This document shows positions 1 through 11,361 of a DNA stretch of 64,000 nt, one piece after another (positions within the stretch are counted from its first letter, which is position 1; each line of letters begins with the position of its first letter). The DNA lies in the NCBI GenBank assembly GCA_964020975.1, contig OZ026622.1, positions 88,145,187 through 88,209,186 of the forward strand. The letters are read 5' to 3'. Made by a program: the position numbers and the translations under genes. The notes beneath the pieces are model-generated. The model worked only from the letters and a program-made list of their open reading frames with translations. It ran no database searches and was not told the origin of the DNA. Source of the DNA: Hermodice carunculata. Its lineage: Eukaryota; Annelida; Polychaeta; Eunicida; Amphinomidae.

Positions 1-35
1 ATTCCCACACGCAATTTTTGGCTACAAGTCAACAA

Positions 36-210
36 TTTGTATTGTATTGTATTGTATTGTATTGTATTGTATTGTAAATATATTTATTATCCCTGCACTG
101 CCTAATAGCTATGCATGATAACTAATCTGGAGGCTGTCCAGACATACAGCGACACACATGTTTTATGTACAGCGACGCACAGGACAGACATAGTCCAAGT
201 GTTTAGTTGG
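36..210 (-). mobile_element. LINE type A, 3' UTR remnant with (ACAAT)n tail
   Basis: On the minus strand this matches the 3' ends of the LINE A copies near 11.4 kb and 4.8 kb: AAATATATTTATT next to the tail, then a block ending in CACACAGGACA. The terminal tail is a 5-bp repeat, (ATTGT)n on the plus strand at 36-75. Such microsatellite-like tails are typical of CR1/Jockey-group LINEs. No coding part remains; simple repeats follow at 220. Confidence 0.5.
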
Positions 211-217
211 AGACATA

Positions 218-383
<166 letters not shown>

Positions 384-469
384 TACAAGGCAACGAGTAC
401 CATAAGTGTTTCAGTGGCTCCAGGAGTCAGTATTCAATGATGCAATCCGTGGACAAGGTCAAAACAAGC

Positions 470-788
470 TAATAGTCCAGAAAAATGGCCCATGTTCATA
501 AATTCCAAACCCAACAATGACAGCAAAGAGATTCCTGAGTTACCAAAGCATCAACATTATCTTCCAATACCAATGTGCAGAAACAAATTTAAATTTCTCT
601 CCTGGCTTGAGACAGCTGTCACCCATAAAAGTCAACTGGTGGTTTAACCGGTCCTCTCAACCTTTGAAATATTCATTGACTACACACTATAGTGTTCCCA
701 AAACGTATAGGCCTAACCACTCAAAACCCTAATTTTGTTAATTCTACCAAAAAGTAAAAAGAGAACTGGCAGGCCTATCACTTTTTAG
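470..788 (+). repeat. Direct repeat, copy 1 of 2 (about 320 bp)
   Basis: Closely matches 960-1284, from AATAG-CAGAAAAA at the start to CAGGCCTATCACTTTTTA at the end, with scattered substitutions and small gaps. The two copies are about 490 bp apart. The open frame inside (517-732) is not conserved and shows no known domain, so I do not call a gene. Confidence 0.85.
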
Positions 789-959
789 TTCTCCTGAGTT
801 GTCAGTCATCTGAGTTTACAGCTAAAAAGGAAAGTAGAAAGTGGGCCTACATAGTTTTTGTGATATTTATGAAACTGGAACATTATACCCTACCACCATC
901 TTAACTATGAGTCGGAGAACACAGCCCACAGCACAACATAGCCAATGAAGTATTTATCA
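789..959. other. Spacer between the direct repeats
   Basis: About 170 bp of unique sequence with no recognisable feature. Confidence 0.5.
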
Positions 960-1284
960 AATAGGACAGAAAAAATATGACCTATGTTCATAAATTCCAA
1001 ACCCAACAATGACAGCAAAGAGATTCCAGAGTTACAAAAGCATCAACATTATCTTCCAACAAAAATGTGCAGAAACAAATTTAAATCTCTCTCCTGACTT
1101 GAGACAGCTGTCACCCATAAAAGGCAACTGGTGGTTTAAAACGGTCCTCTCAACCTTTGAAATATTCTTCATTAACTACAGACTATAGTGTTCCCAAAAC
1201 GTATAAGCCTAACCACTCAAAACCCAAATTTTGTTAGTTCTGCCAAAAGTAAAAAGAGAACTGGCAGGCCTATCACTTTTTAAA
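960..1284 (+). repeat. Direct repeat, copy 2 of 2 (about 325 bp)
   Basis: Second copy of the 470-788 unit, same orientation. A few small indels, for example an extra TTC in AATATTCTTCATT, break any shared reading frame and argue against a coding role. Confidence 0.85.
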
Positions 1285-1829
1285 AAGTCTATACATTCTT
1301 AGGACAATTAAAGAGAGCTGTTAGACAGAGCAGTATTTTAAAGTGTCAATGCCACCTAGACATGGGCGCGCCCTAGCCTTATTTCGCTGCGGGGTAAATG
1401 AGTACCACGCACTTTTTATCTGTGACTTATAAAAAGAGGAGAGAAAACCCTTAATAGAATGATCACTTAAGAACCGCCCTAACTTCCATCAGCTAAGCCC
1501 GGAGAACAAGATGATAACTGTGTTTGCCAACCAGGATATGGATGTGATTAAGCTTTTAGCCAAAACTCTATATGTATGTCTCCAAAAGCGAAGTTCTTTC
1601 TCAACTTGCTCTAATTTCGCATATTAGAAACCCCTTTGTACATGTTTATGCCTTGATCCCCCGAACATCACTTTGGAATGATGCCCGATTTTAAAGTCTT
1701 CATTTGTCAGTACATGGGACTATAACCGAAGACAACACTGTGTTCTTTACTTTGTTTTCACACTTACAGTCTCTCATAACTCCGTATGGAGTGGCTGCTC
1801 TCCGTTTTAAGTATATATATTTTATTGAA
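1285..1829. other. Unassigned intergenic sequence
   Basis: No coding, RNA or repeat feature recognised. It abuts the 3' end of the minus-strand LINE that follows. Confidence 0.4.
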
Positions 1830-2405
1830 GTGATTGTAACGCAGGTGAGACTTTAATAAAATATATTACATTACATTCAAATCTTCTTGAGCTGCTAATG
1901 ACTGCAGCAAATAGCTTCTCGTTGAATGAGTATCCAGGTCGGGGCTTCCTTCCAATAACATTCTGAGGTAATATATGCGGTCAGGACTGATAAAGAGAGA
2001 GGGATTTACTCCTGGGGCCACAATTGAAGCAACATCTTTCAACAGTTTTGGGCGATAGGCAGCATATATCGTGCAATCAAAGAAAAAATGTTCGCTTGTT
2101 TCGGATGGACATCTACAAGTACAAGCAGGATCTGGAACGATATTGACATTAAACAGGTAGTGACGTAAACAGGAATGGCCTAATCGCAGCTGAGTCGGAC
2201 ATAGGCCTACACTAGGGAAGCGTTGACCATGGGCGAAGTAGGAAGGGAGCTTTTCGGTGAGCGTCAACTTTTGTAACTTATTTTTGAACGACATTAAAGT
2301 CTCTTTATGAATTAACACGGCGGTTTGACCAAATGTGAAAAGAGGCCTAACACTGGTCAGAAGGAACCTCGGGGCGATAAGACATTGGACTCTTGATAAT
2401 AATTC
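1830..2405 (-). mobile_element. LINE type C (CR1/Jockey-like), 3'-terminal ORF2 fragment
   Basis: The minus-strand frame ending at 1866 encodes the C-terminal zinc-knuckle domain of a non-LTR retrotransposon ORF2. LRLGHSCLRHYLFNV precedes CTCRCPSETSEHFFFDC, giving C-x-C-x8-H-x4-C, the same spacing as the type A LINE at 12.0 kb. Coding similarity starts near 2405 (a RVQCLIAPRF...LFTFGQ stretch). After the stop, a short AT-rich 3' UTR with AATAAA runs to about 1830. The reverse transcriptase part is absent, so this is a 5'-truncated dead copy. Confidence 0.8.
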
Positions 2406-2504
2406 ATTTTTAAAACAAAATAAAACTTTTTAATTTAGTTAGCCATACAATGTATTGAACTAGGTTAGCCACAAACACCAATGTAATGCACGTGTATTAA
2501 AACA

Positions 2505-2571
<67 letters not shown>

Positions 2572-3293
2572 CCAAGTGTTTTAATATATTTTTCACATTT
2601 TCCTTAAAGGCATATCATTGCTAATCTGTACGCCCTATACACACATTTCTCCAACATGTTGCACCCTTTGTACTGACCTGTGGTTATTAATAGATATGCT
2701 CGGAGTTCTTTGTGAAAGGTACCAAAGCGACATGGTAAGATACAGAAAGGTCACTCAAATATCTGTAGTCTAACAAGATCAACATTGTGAGGTTCATAAT
2801 TTTCAAGGATGAAATACTAATGTTCTATTCCTTCTGAATTTCACATTTATAATTGGAGATGCATGCTGAACCCCGCTGGATACAAGGACAGATCTGGTGG
2901 AGTTAGTGATTTGCACAACTCGGCCAGCAGTGAGGCTGACAGCTTAAAAAGTACCGGTACCTGTACAAATCAAAACCTCCATCTGTGATGGTTGCAGGTT
3001 CACTGATCTGATCTGATGATATTTAAATCTGCCGATTAATTTGCGTTGGGAAAATCTTTACAGTGCTGCGTCAGATTAATGCTATTTGGTACACGTGGAA
3101 GCAAAAAATAATGCATGTTTATAACTTAAAACTTAGTTCTTGAAACGAATCTTTGTGACATATACGGATATGTTTGCTCTATATTGGTTTAAACATATTT
3201 TATTGATGCAATTAGGAAACAGGGCGGTGCCTTATATTAATCCTTTTTGCTCTATTTTCACGAAGGTCAATGTGGCTCAATGGCAGAGCTGGA
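2406..3293. other. Intergenic, with a (CA)n tract
   Basis: (CA)n occupies about 2507-2570. The remaining AT-rich sequence up to the palindrome at 3.3 kb contains nothing recognised. Confidence 0.5.
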
Positions 3294-3368
3294 GCCAAAG
3301 TCACTGTCCACCGAAAATACTGACTAGGGTAACCCTAATCAGTATTTTCGGTGGACAGTGACTTTGGC
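3294..3368. repeat. Near-perfect 75-bp palindrome
   Basis: Two 37-bp arms (3294-3330 and 3332-3368) are inverted copies with one mismatch, around a single central base at 3331. Each arm carries CACTGTCCACCGAAAATACTGA or its complement. It could be extruded as a cruciform. There is no real loop, so it is not a typical microRNA precursor. It may be a very short foldback element or the product of a replication template switch. Confidence 0.9.
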
Positions 3369-4015
3369 GCTCAGTATGAATGGGTTCGCATCGACCAGCA
3401 TATGATGACAACCATGCTGCTGGATCCCCCTGCGGGTTTCATGCATTATCTTGAAGATCAGTACATATGGTACTTCCCACAATATATTAGTATCAGAAAT
3501 TACAATGAGTATATTGTCTTCATAACGTAGATAGCTTACTGATAACCGGTTTAAGTAATGACCTACTCTGGGACCAGGGGCATCCAATCCATAATTACTG
3601 TTTTAATGGTTTGTCATCGGAACAGTTGCGGAGCAAAATTGCTAACGATAGAAGAGCCATAATAGATTGGTCGTGGTCTATAAAAATATCTGACAATTGC
3701 TTGATTGATAAACATATTCATATTAAGGCGAACCTGGTACCTTTTCACACAACCATTTCAATATTTACTTGTTTGTTTGTTTTTTTTTGTTGTCTTTCTG
3801 GGTGTTGTGCATTCAAGTTTGAGTTGTCGAGGGCATATGGTCAAGTTGGGTTTTCCCAAGTGTATTTGGCCTTCGTTGGATTCCTCAAGGGGCATGTATT
3901 TGTTGATCAAGTTTAGCCGTTTACATTTAGTTATGATGAATGGCTCAGACAGTATATGGACGGATTGTCAGTTAACCCCATTCGGGTCTAACTGTTCGAT
4001 CAAGACCAGTAATTT
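3369..4015. other. Unassigned sequence
   Basis: Short open frames (for example 3611-3916, +) show no motif I recognise. No splice or family evidence supports a gene. Confidence 0.4.
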
Positions 4016-4420
4016 TTAACTCTTGCAGTGCCAATCACGACTAAGTCGATCTACTTAAGTCAAACTAGTCTGAATTATCATTAGGATCCCAGGTTCGTAT
4101 TCCTAGTAAAAGACCTAACATTGAAGTACCAGCATACCATTAGTTCCAGAGAAAATATTCCAGGTCAACAGCTTTTCTCCGTGCGCAATGGGAGCATTGC
4201 GCCCAATGCGCGCCGAGAAAAGCTGTTAACTCAGTCCAAAATTTGGCACTGACAGATTTAAATGATTTGTCATTTTTTTCTTGTATTGAGCCTCGAGAAA
4301 AGCTGTTAACTCAGTCCAAAATGTGGCACTGACAGATTTAAATGATTTGTCATTTTTTTCTTGTATTGGGCCTCGAGAAAAGCTGTTGACTCAGTCCAAA
4401 ATTGGCACTGACAGAGTTAA
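4016..4420. mobile_element. TTAA-flanked MITE, copy 1 (with internal tandem expansion)
   Basis: Begins TTAACTCTTGCAGTGCCAA and ends with the inverse TTGGCACTGACAGAGTTAA, giving terminal inverted repeats bounded by TTAA. A subterminal foldback pairs GTCAACAGCTTTTCTC (about 4167) with GAGAAAAGCTGTTAAC. The right part is repeated nearly three times with a period of about 81 bp. TTAA targets and ends resembling CCCTTTCAGTGCC are typical of piggyBac-type non-autonomous elements. No coding capacity. Confidence 0.75.
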
Positions 4421-4782
4421 ATGATGTACCTTTTTTTCCTAGTATTAAGCCTCCATCAGATGTTTCCAAGATAATGATCGAAGTCCAGACAGAAAATTAT
4501 ATCATTTTGATCTTCCTATAGTTTCGGGTAAAACAAAAGAAACGGATTCTTGTGGGTAAAGAGACTGCATTTTCTTCAGGAACAGCGAAAGATGGAGCGA
4601 ATTTCAGGTTTGTTCCTCAGTGGCAGTAAAATATGAAAAGTTAGAAATAATCTCTGGAACTGTTACGACTTTTGAAATTTCTAACAGCCATCTAATCTTG
4701 TAATTACGACTTTTATCATCTTATTGCAACATATTATCACGATTATATATATCATACCAATATTTCGACATTTGGTTTAAAT
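4421..4782. other. Unassigned AT-rich sequence
   Basis: No feature recognised between the MITE and the 3' end of the minus-strand LINE. Confidence 0.4.
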
Positions 4783-6001
4783 ATATTTTAGTCACAACAA
4801 TTTACAATATAAATCGAATAAATGAGTAAGCAATTGGGAAAAGGGGCGAAGCCCTATACTGATCCCTCTTGCGGAAAGGGGACGAGCACACAGGACAAAA
4901 TAAGACACAGACGACCAAAGAGAAGGCGACAGTATCACATGACAAGACAGAAAGTGGGGCTGAATGTTTCATTTTACATAGTTAAAACCTGATTCCTCTT
5001 GGGCTTCATGTATATATGGAGATTTAAAGGAGATTCATCCATATGCCGAAAAATGTACCTGTATATAGTAGAAATGGGCAGGCATTTTAGCCTATACCAG
5101 ATGGGCCGAAACGACCTGTAGCGGAAATCAAATTTTGAACAGCTGAAAAATCTCAACATTTTCAGTAAAAGTACAATCGAAGGAACCGTATAATATTGTC
5201 TGTAATGTAAAGGGAGCATATTGTAAAATAATAGAGTGAAGAACAGATCTAGAGACAGTATACTTTGGACAGAGAAGAAAATAATGACGTGTCCTCATTG
5301 GGTGAACCGCATGCGCATTTTGGAGTGTCCTTCAGACCAATTTTGAAAAGATGAGAACTTAATTGACTTGCACCTAGACGGAGATGTGTGTGCATAACAG
5401 CAAAAAACCTATTGCCAAAATTGAGTTATTCGGGAAATTTGATGGGCTGGATAACAGGTACGTCTATCCGTGATTTAAACTGTCGAATCGAGGCTAAATT
5501 ACGGATTTCTAGAGGCAGCTGATTCCATAGTCTGATAGTTGAGGGGAAGAACGTTTTGTCAAATATGTCAGTACGAGCTCGGAAATGAGGAAGATCATAC
5601 TGTTGACGGGTACTGAAATTACCAGAGGCTGAAGGAGAGGCAGTAGTAAGTATAGAACATAAATATTCGGGAGCAAGTTTGTGCACCAATTTATACATTA
5701 GAGTCAGGTTAGATATTTCTCTGCGTTTAGCGAGAGTTGACCAGACGGTTTCCTCATATAATTTAGCGTTACTGGTTCCATGCATAGCACCAGTAACGAT
5801 ACGAGCTGCACTTAACTGAATACTTTCAACTTTTTCTGCATCTAAGGCTGTACAACCGTTCCATACAGGACTGCCATATTCGAGAATAGGCCTTACGAAG
5901 GAAGTATAAATAGTTTCAAGTTTTTTCTATCCAACGTAAATTTTAAACTCTTCATGATATTGATTAATTTAGTTGATTTGTGTTATCTATCTATCTATCT
6001 A

Positions 6002-6057
<56 letters not shown>

Positions 6058-6225
6058 TGATATGATCGGACCATCTCAGGTCTGAACGTATTGTGATACC
6101 AAGATGTTTATGTTTACCAACATCCTGCAAAGTGTGCCCGTGGAAAGAACTAGGAGGATGTGTAGGAGGATTAGTTTTCCGAGAGACAAGCATCGAGTCT
6201 CGACATTTCACACAGTAAATGCAAG
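4783..6225 (-). mobile_element. LINE type A (CR1/Jockey-group), 5'-truncated copy
   Basis: The minus strand encodes the ORF2 region after the reverse transcriptase. In order: SMLVSRKTNPP and LGITIRSDLRWSDHITD (6060-6200), then FVRPILEYGSPVWNG, ESIQLSAARIVTGAMHGTS, a helical stretch and FPSTIRLWNQLP (5426-5925), then a degenerate zinc-knuckle LRLGASQL...CACGSPNED near 5300. A frameshift lies in an A-run near 5915, and an (AT)n/(TATC)n tract at 5984-6055 interrupts the coding sequence between HITD and the next block. The 3' UTR (about 4783-5250) shares ACACAGGACAAAATA with the 11.4-kb copy. Confidence 0.82.
5984..6055. repeat. Microsatellite (TATC)n(TA)n inside the LINE
   Basis: About 20 bp of TATC followed by about 50 bp of TA sits between two contiguous blocks of LINE coding sequence, so it arose or expanded after insertion. 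Confidence 0.9.
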
Positions 6226-7342
6226 TTGAAAATGACCTGTAGGGTGGTACCAATGAAGCCCCAAACGAAATGTTATTTCTCATAGAAAGTGGCGACAAAA
6301 GAGCAAAAACCTTGTTAATGTACAATTAAAAAGTTCACTTTTTGCCACTTTTTAGGTCTCAGACATGGTATGCTTTACATTACAGGTGCAATTCGGAATT
6401 CCATCGGCTCATCAGCAAAAGTCATTATTACCAAAATGGGTATCGCGTAGCCAAGTAGATTCACCACATAGTACACTGTCGTGAAACGAAATAAGAAATG
6501 GGTACGTTTTAAGTTTGCTTTCCCGAAGACATTTTTATTACGATAACGCGTTACAAACAAACAGCAAGAAATTAAGGGAAATAGGCCTATGTTTTCGGCT
6601 TTTATTCAGATGCTGCAAAAAAGTGTAGCACTCTCTCTGTATATTAAGTTGTTTGACCAACGTACAATGTCGGGTACACCGACACGAGTCACACAGCAAC
6701 ATTTTTCTGATCACTGGTGATGGTCGCGGCCGTCAACAGTGTTGTTCCTCCACCATAGAGATCGACAATAATCTTCCACAGAGGCGCTCTGGAAAACGAA
6801 GCAGAAACATATAAACATTGAATCATTACTGAGCTGCGTAGATACTGGCTAGCAGGGACTGCAATGAAAGAGAAACGACTACCGGGGTCCGCTCATCTAA
6901 CCTTTGCATCAAGCACGTGTAAATAATGGTAGGTTGGTAGGCAACCTGATCGCTATGTTCTCACAATAACCGAAAGGCCTTTAACACGTCATCCTCCCGT
7001 GGCCTACGATGCACATGCTTGGTGTCAATTTACAAGGCATACAGTACGCATGGAAAAGCCATCATTTGCAGAGAGTCGTCTAGTTATCAAATTAGGATTA
7101 AGAACAATAATATCAGCTGTAAAAGCAACAATTCTGCTTTTTATGTACAGAATTATAATTGACTTTTCAGACTTGAGTAAAGAACAGTTAAATGGCGGAG
7201 TTCGCTTGACATGTTACACCCTGCCATGTTCACAAAAATGGGCCAATGATTTGGTTATTACATGCTTATGATCCGTAATTAACAACCTGCAGCCCTGGCG
7301 TAAGAAATATATAAGAAAGTAATAACTAGAAACGAGTTTTTC
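6226..7342. other. Unassigned sequence
   Basis: No coding motif or RNA gene recognised. The open frame at 6999-7271 (+) has no recognisable domain. Confidence 0.4.
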
Positions 7343-8310
7343 GTGCGAAAAACAATATGCATTCCCCGATAAGGCACCTCTCACCAGAGGCCACGCCTCT
7401 TAGAGGGCCACTACTCTTTTGCAGAAAGTTTGACCTTGACCTTTGACCTTAACGTCACCTATTAGCAAATTTTTGGGGAAGTCTCACCTGGGTGCATAAT
7501 GACCAGGTTTGATGGACTTCAATCATAGCCATTTGAAGATGTGGCAGGGAAACCATTTTATTTTGCAAGGCATTGTGACCTTGACCTATGACCTGAAGGG
7601 TCATCCACAAACACATGAAAACTCAATCCTAAATTCTACGGAGTGTCTGTACCAAAAGTTTCAAGTAAAAATATGGCTTACGGTTTTGAAGAAACCGAAA
7701 TGTGAACTACTATTGCAGACCCCATTGATTTACATTATCATCAATAGGGTTATGAAAATTAAAAAAAAAAAAAAAAAAAAGAAAGACATTAAAAATCCAA
7801 AAATCATTGGAGCACGACCATTTGAACACAGTTGGTAGATATCTACTCAATGTACATCCCCACAAGTTTAATATGAATCTGACCAATTGTTTTGGAGAAG
7901 TTGAAAATGTGAATTAGCATTGCAATCCCCATTGACTTGCACCGTGATCAACAGTAATGTATGCAGTTTGACCTTTCAAGGTCACTCAGGTTTAAAATAA
8001 ACCATACAAATAAAAAGCCGATAGGTTCTTTCCTGTCAATGTTTAACAGTAAGCTTGGGCCTACGATGCATCATTAAGATGGCATAAGCCAATACGCGAA
8101 AATTGTCGAGTCAGCAGAAAAATGCAACAAGGATTTGAGCTTGACGTTTAACCTCAAGGTTATATGTTATTATATGGAAAAAAATCCCAGACCCATAAAT
8201 TATCTGTACCAAATTAGGAGGCAATAGGTCAAGAGGAGACAGAAATATAAGGAAAATAAGATACGCGCTGGCGGCGTCGGACGACGGGACTAAACATTAT
8301 ATGCATTCCC
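7343..8310 (+). repeat. Dispersed non-coding repeat rich in AGGTCA half-sites
   Basis: Two blocks, about 145 bp apart, carry the same half-site layout: TGACCTTGACCTTTGACCT at 7431-7449 and TGACCTTGACCTATGACCT at 7575-7593. A palindromic TGACCTTTCAAGGTCA lies at 7969-7984. The stretch ends near GGCGGCGTCGGACGACGGG. Text of this kind, with gacc-ttgacc runs and a GTCGGACGACGG end, is a style I know from dispersed repeats in marine invertebrate genomes. A poly-A run (about 7761-7779) lies inside. Boundaries are estimates. Confidence 0.45.
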
Positions 8311-8609
8311 AAGAGAGGATGTATAATGATACATCAATGGCCAAAATACTGCTCCAGTTCTCATTTTGCATATTACATAACATATGGACATTGAATGATC
8401 ATATGTGCACAAAAATAACTACTTTGCATGTTCTACTTAATTAATCTGTTACAAAGTATGACTTCATGTGGCAAACATAAACTGCATCATCACGTCATAA
8501 CCTCGAACTCAGAATGCGGTCAAATGACATGAATTGGCCCCAGCGTGGATGTACGATTAATGCAATAATGACAGTACCCTGTTCAGTAAGCATTCTTCTG
8601 TTTGAACTT
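8311..8609. other. Unassigned sequence
   Basis: Nothing recognised between the repeat and the 3' end of LINE B1. Confidence 0.4.
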
Positions 8610-10840
8610 TTGGACTTTATTGACTACAACAATATTTACAATGGTAATCTGTCACATACATACATACATACATACATACATACATACATACATACATACA
8701 TACATACATACATACATAGAACAAGAACAATAATAACATTGAAAAAGAAATACAATGGGATACACATTACACATACACAAATGCAGCAAACAATTATATA
8801 TCATGAAGCAATTAAGCGAGTAGAAAAAAAACAGATAAAGGTAATTTGATGTCATCGAGGTCCGTTGATGTCTGTACATTCTTTTAGGTAAAAAGCAAAT
8901 TTTGAAATCAATTCTGTATCGTTTAAACTCATTATGAATATAAATAAGTGTTCATCGTCAAAGCTATCTAAGTTAAAAATCTGTTTTATTTCGCTCAAAA
9001 ATTTTTGTCTGGGAGTTGTAAATTTAGAACATTTTAAGACATAGTGTTTTTCATTTTCGATTTCTCTGCAAATATCACAAACTCTGAGATCAACAGGAAT
9101 TTTGTTTGGTCTTTTGTGGCGTCCAGTTTCAATACTTAAATTATGTGCACTTATGCGAAGGCGGGTAATATATTTGCGTATATCGAAATCTTTTATCTAG
9201 TGAAGGTATAATTCTAAATTGAAATCCGTTTTAAAAAGAGTATACGTTCGCAATTTTTTATCTTGATCACCTTGAGAATTTAAATCTTGCCCCCATTGAG
9301 TACAGAATTTACTTTTGATTGCTGATTTGAATAGTTTTGAAGGGTATTTGCCTGAACTGTTTCCTTGATTATGCCAAATTTCTTCAAGATTTAAACCTAG
9401 AAATGTATTTTTGGTAGCACTGACCCATTGAGAAGATAGATTAGTAGGGAAGTCTAGATTACACAAATAACAGTCGTACAATAAGCTGTCGGGTGACATA
9501 TTTGTTATTCGGAAGAAGTTTTTACACGCTAGGTTGTTAATTTTTAAAGATAGGGGTGTTTTGCCAAGTTCACTTAAAACAGCAACGTTAGAAGCTTTGC
9601 GATGAACACCTAGACAATATTTTAAGTAACTCATATATAACCTTTCGTAGCTTAGTTTGTAATACCCAGATAAATTGTTGTTTAGGAATGTTTTTCAGGT
9701 GATATTGTATAGGCACCCCATGTTTCACATGCATAAAGTAATATTGGAGATAAAAGTTTGTCAAACAAACTTAGGCTTTGTTTAATGCTTGTTTTATCGA
9801 TTGGAAGGATACGTTTTAATCTTCCAAGGGCTTTGTTTGCTTTTTCACATAATCTTTTAATAGGATTCTCAAAAGACCCATTTAATGAAATTTCAATACC
9901 AAGATAAGTATAGCTACTAACATTTTCTAACAGTTTATTGCCAATAAAGAAACTCTTTTTAATCTTTCTACCTTGATTTGTTAAATATCATTATTTTTGA
10001 TTTCTTAACATTAGTGTTTAGTTTCCAGTCGAGACAGTAGTTATAAAGTTTATTCAGACCAGTTTGAAGTCCTTTTTTCTGTTTCAGAAAGCAAAATTAG
10101 ATCGTCTGCATATAACAAACAACTGATTTGTTTATTTCTTAATGTTACTGGATCGCAAGTTTGGTCAAATAATTTGGGGATATCATTGATGTATAAATTA
10201 AATAATGTAGAGCTTAACACGCATCCTTGCTTTACCCCTCTTTGTACAGGTATTTCGTCGGAAATTCCTCTACTAAACCGTATTTGAGTTACTGAATTTT
10301 GACACATATTCTTTATAATATTATAGGCGTAACCATTTATTCCATAATTCATTAGTTTATAGAGAAGTCCATCATACCAAATGGTATCGAAAGCCTTCTG
10401 GAAATCGATAAAACAAGCATGAAGAAATTTATTTTTTCCCAAAACCTTAGTATATTTGTCTATTAACGTGCGTAGAACAAAAATATGATCACTTGTCCTC
10501 CAATTTTTCTTGAAACCAATTTGGAATTCGTTAGATATACCGTTTTCACTGAGATATTTCACAAGACGTTCATTAATAATTGAACAAAATAGCTTTGCTG
10601 TGCAACTATTCAAGGATATACCACGATACATGTTCAAGTCTTTTGACGATCCACCTTTGTGTAGTAAGATAAGAAGACTGCTTTTCCGGATTTTGGGAAA
10701 GAAACCAGACGAGAATATTTTATTGAACATTTTAATCAAGATCGGAATTAAAATATGTTTACCAACTTTTAGCATTTCACCTATAATTCCGTCCTTGCCA
10801 GGGGATTTGCCTGTTTTGCCTGTCTGTTTGTATAGTGTAA
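8610..10840 (-). mobile_element. LINE type B, copy 1: reverse transcriptase and C-terminus, decayed
   Basis: Minus-strand order: GKSPGKDGIIGEML (about 10814), YRGISLNSCTAKLF, FIDFQKAFDTIWYDGLLYKL, GVKQGCVLSSTLFNLYINDI and the catalytic LLYADDLILLS near 10080, all in one frame from about 10840 to 10050. The downstream part (10050-8900) is broken by several stops and frameshifts but keeps LKYCLGVHRKASNVAVLSELG, QDKKLRTYTLFKTDF, LRISAHNLSIETGRHKRP and a zinc knuckle CDICREIENEKHYVLKC (C-x2-C-x7-H-x4-C). The 3' UTR ends CAATAAAGTC near 8610. Clearly the same family as the 14858-16517 copy. It is 5'-truncated; the endonuclease domain is absent. Confidence 0.88.
8653..8718. repeat. (CATA)n microsatellite in the LINE B1 3' UTR
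   Basis: About 16 repeats of CATA. They lie just upstream (in LINE orientation) of the conserved 3' end CAGATTACCATT...AATAAAGTC. Confidence 0.95.
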
Positions 10841-11361
10841 TTTTATGGTGTCTTGGCAGTTGATGGTTAAATGTGTTCCTAAAGATCTTAACTACTTTGA
10901 AAGCACTGAGTATTGAAGAAAAACGGATGTGAATGTGAATGATATTTATCGCTGTACCACTTAAAACAATGGTATGTTGTAGTTCCGACGACACATGTAC
11001 ACAGGCAACATAAAACAAATACAAATTAATTAGCATCACAATGATCACGTTCAACGTAACAAATTGGGAATGCTAAACCAAATATTACATTTGTCAAAAA
11101 ATCACGATAAAGCAGTTAAAAAGAGTATACATATAGGCCTATATAGTTACAATCTACCTCTTATTTTTACGCTTTCATAAATTAAAATGTTTTCTTTTGA
11201 TAAATTTTAAATCAAATTCGTAGGGAATCAGCAAATAAACCCCCATGCTACCTTAATAATGTAACACTTTTCGGTTTGTAACCAATCGGATTTATCTAAT
11301 GTCAACAGTTTATACCCACGTCTGTAAGTGCCTATTATTTATTATTATTATTTTTTTAATT
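10841..11361. other. Unassigned sequence between LINE copies
   Basis: The minus-strand open frame that continues upstream of LINE B1 to 11054 has no reverse transcriptase similarity here and is probably flanking DNA. It ends at the (TAA)n tail of the next LINE near 11340-11360. Confidence 0.45.

Noticed and set aside
470-1284. Pair of long terminal repeats
   Set aside because: The copies are only about 170 bp apart, with no primer-binding site, polypurine tract or gag/pol between; no retrovirus-like or Polinton-like element was seen anywhere in the window.
3294-3368. MicroRNA precursor
   Set aside because: The palindrome is almost loopless and the arms are too perfect for a usual animal precursor.
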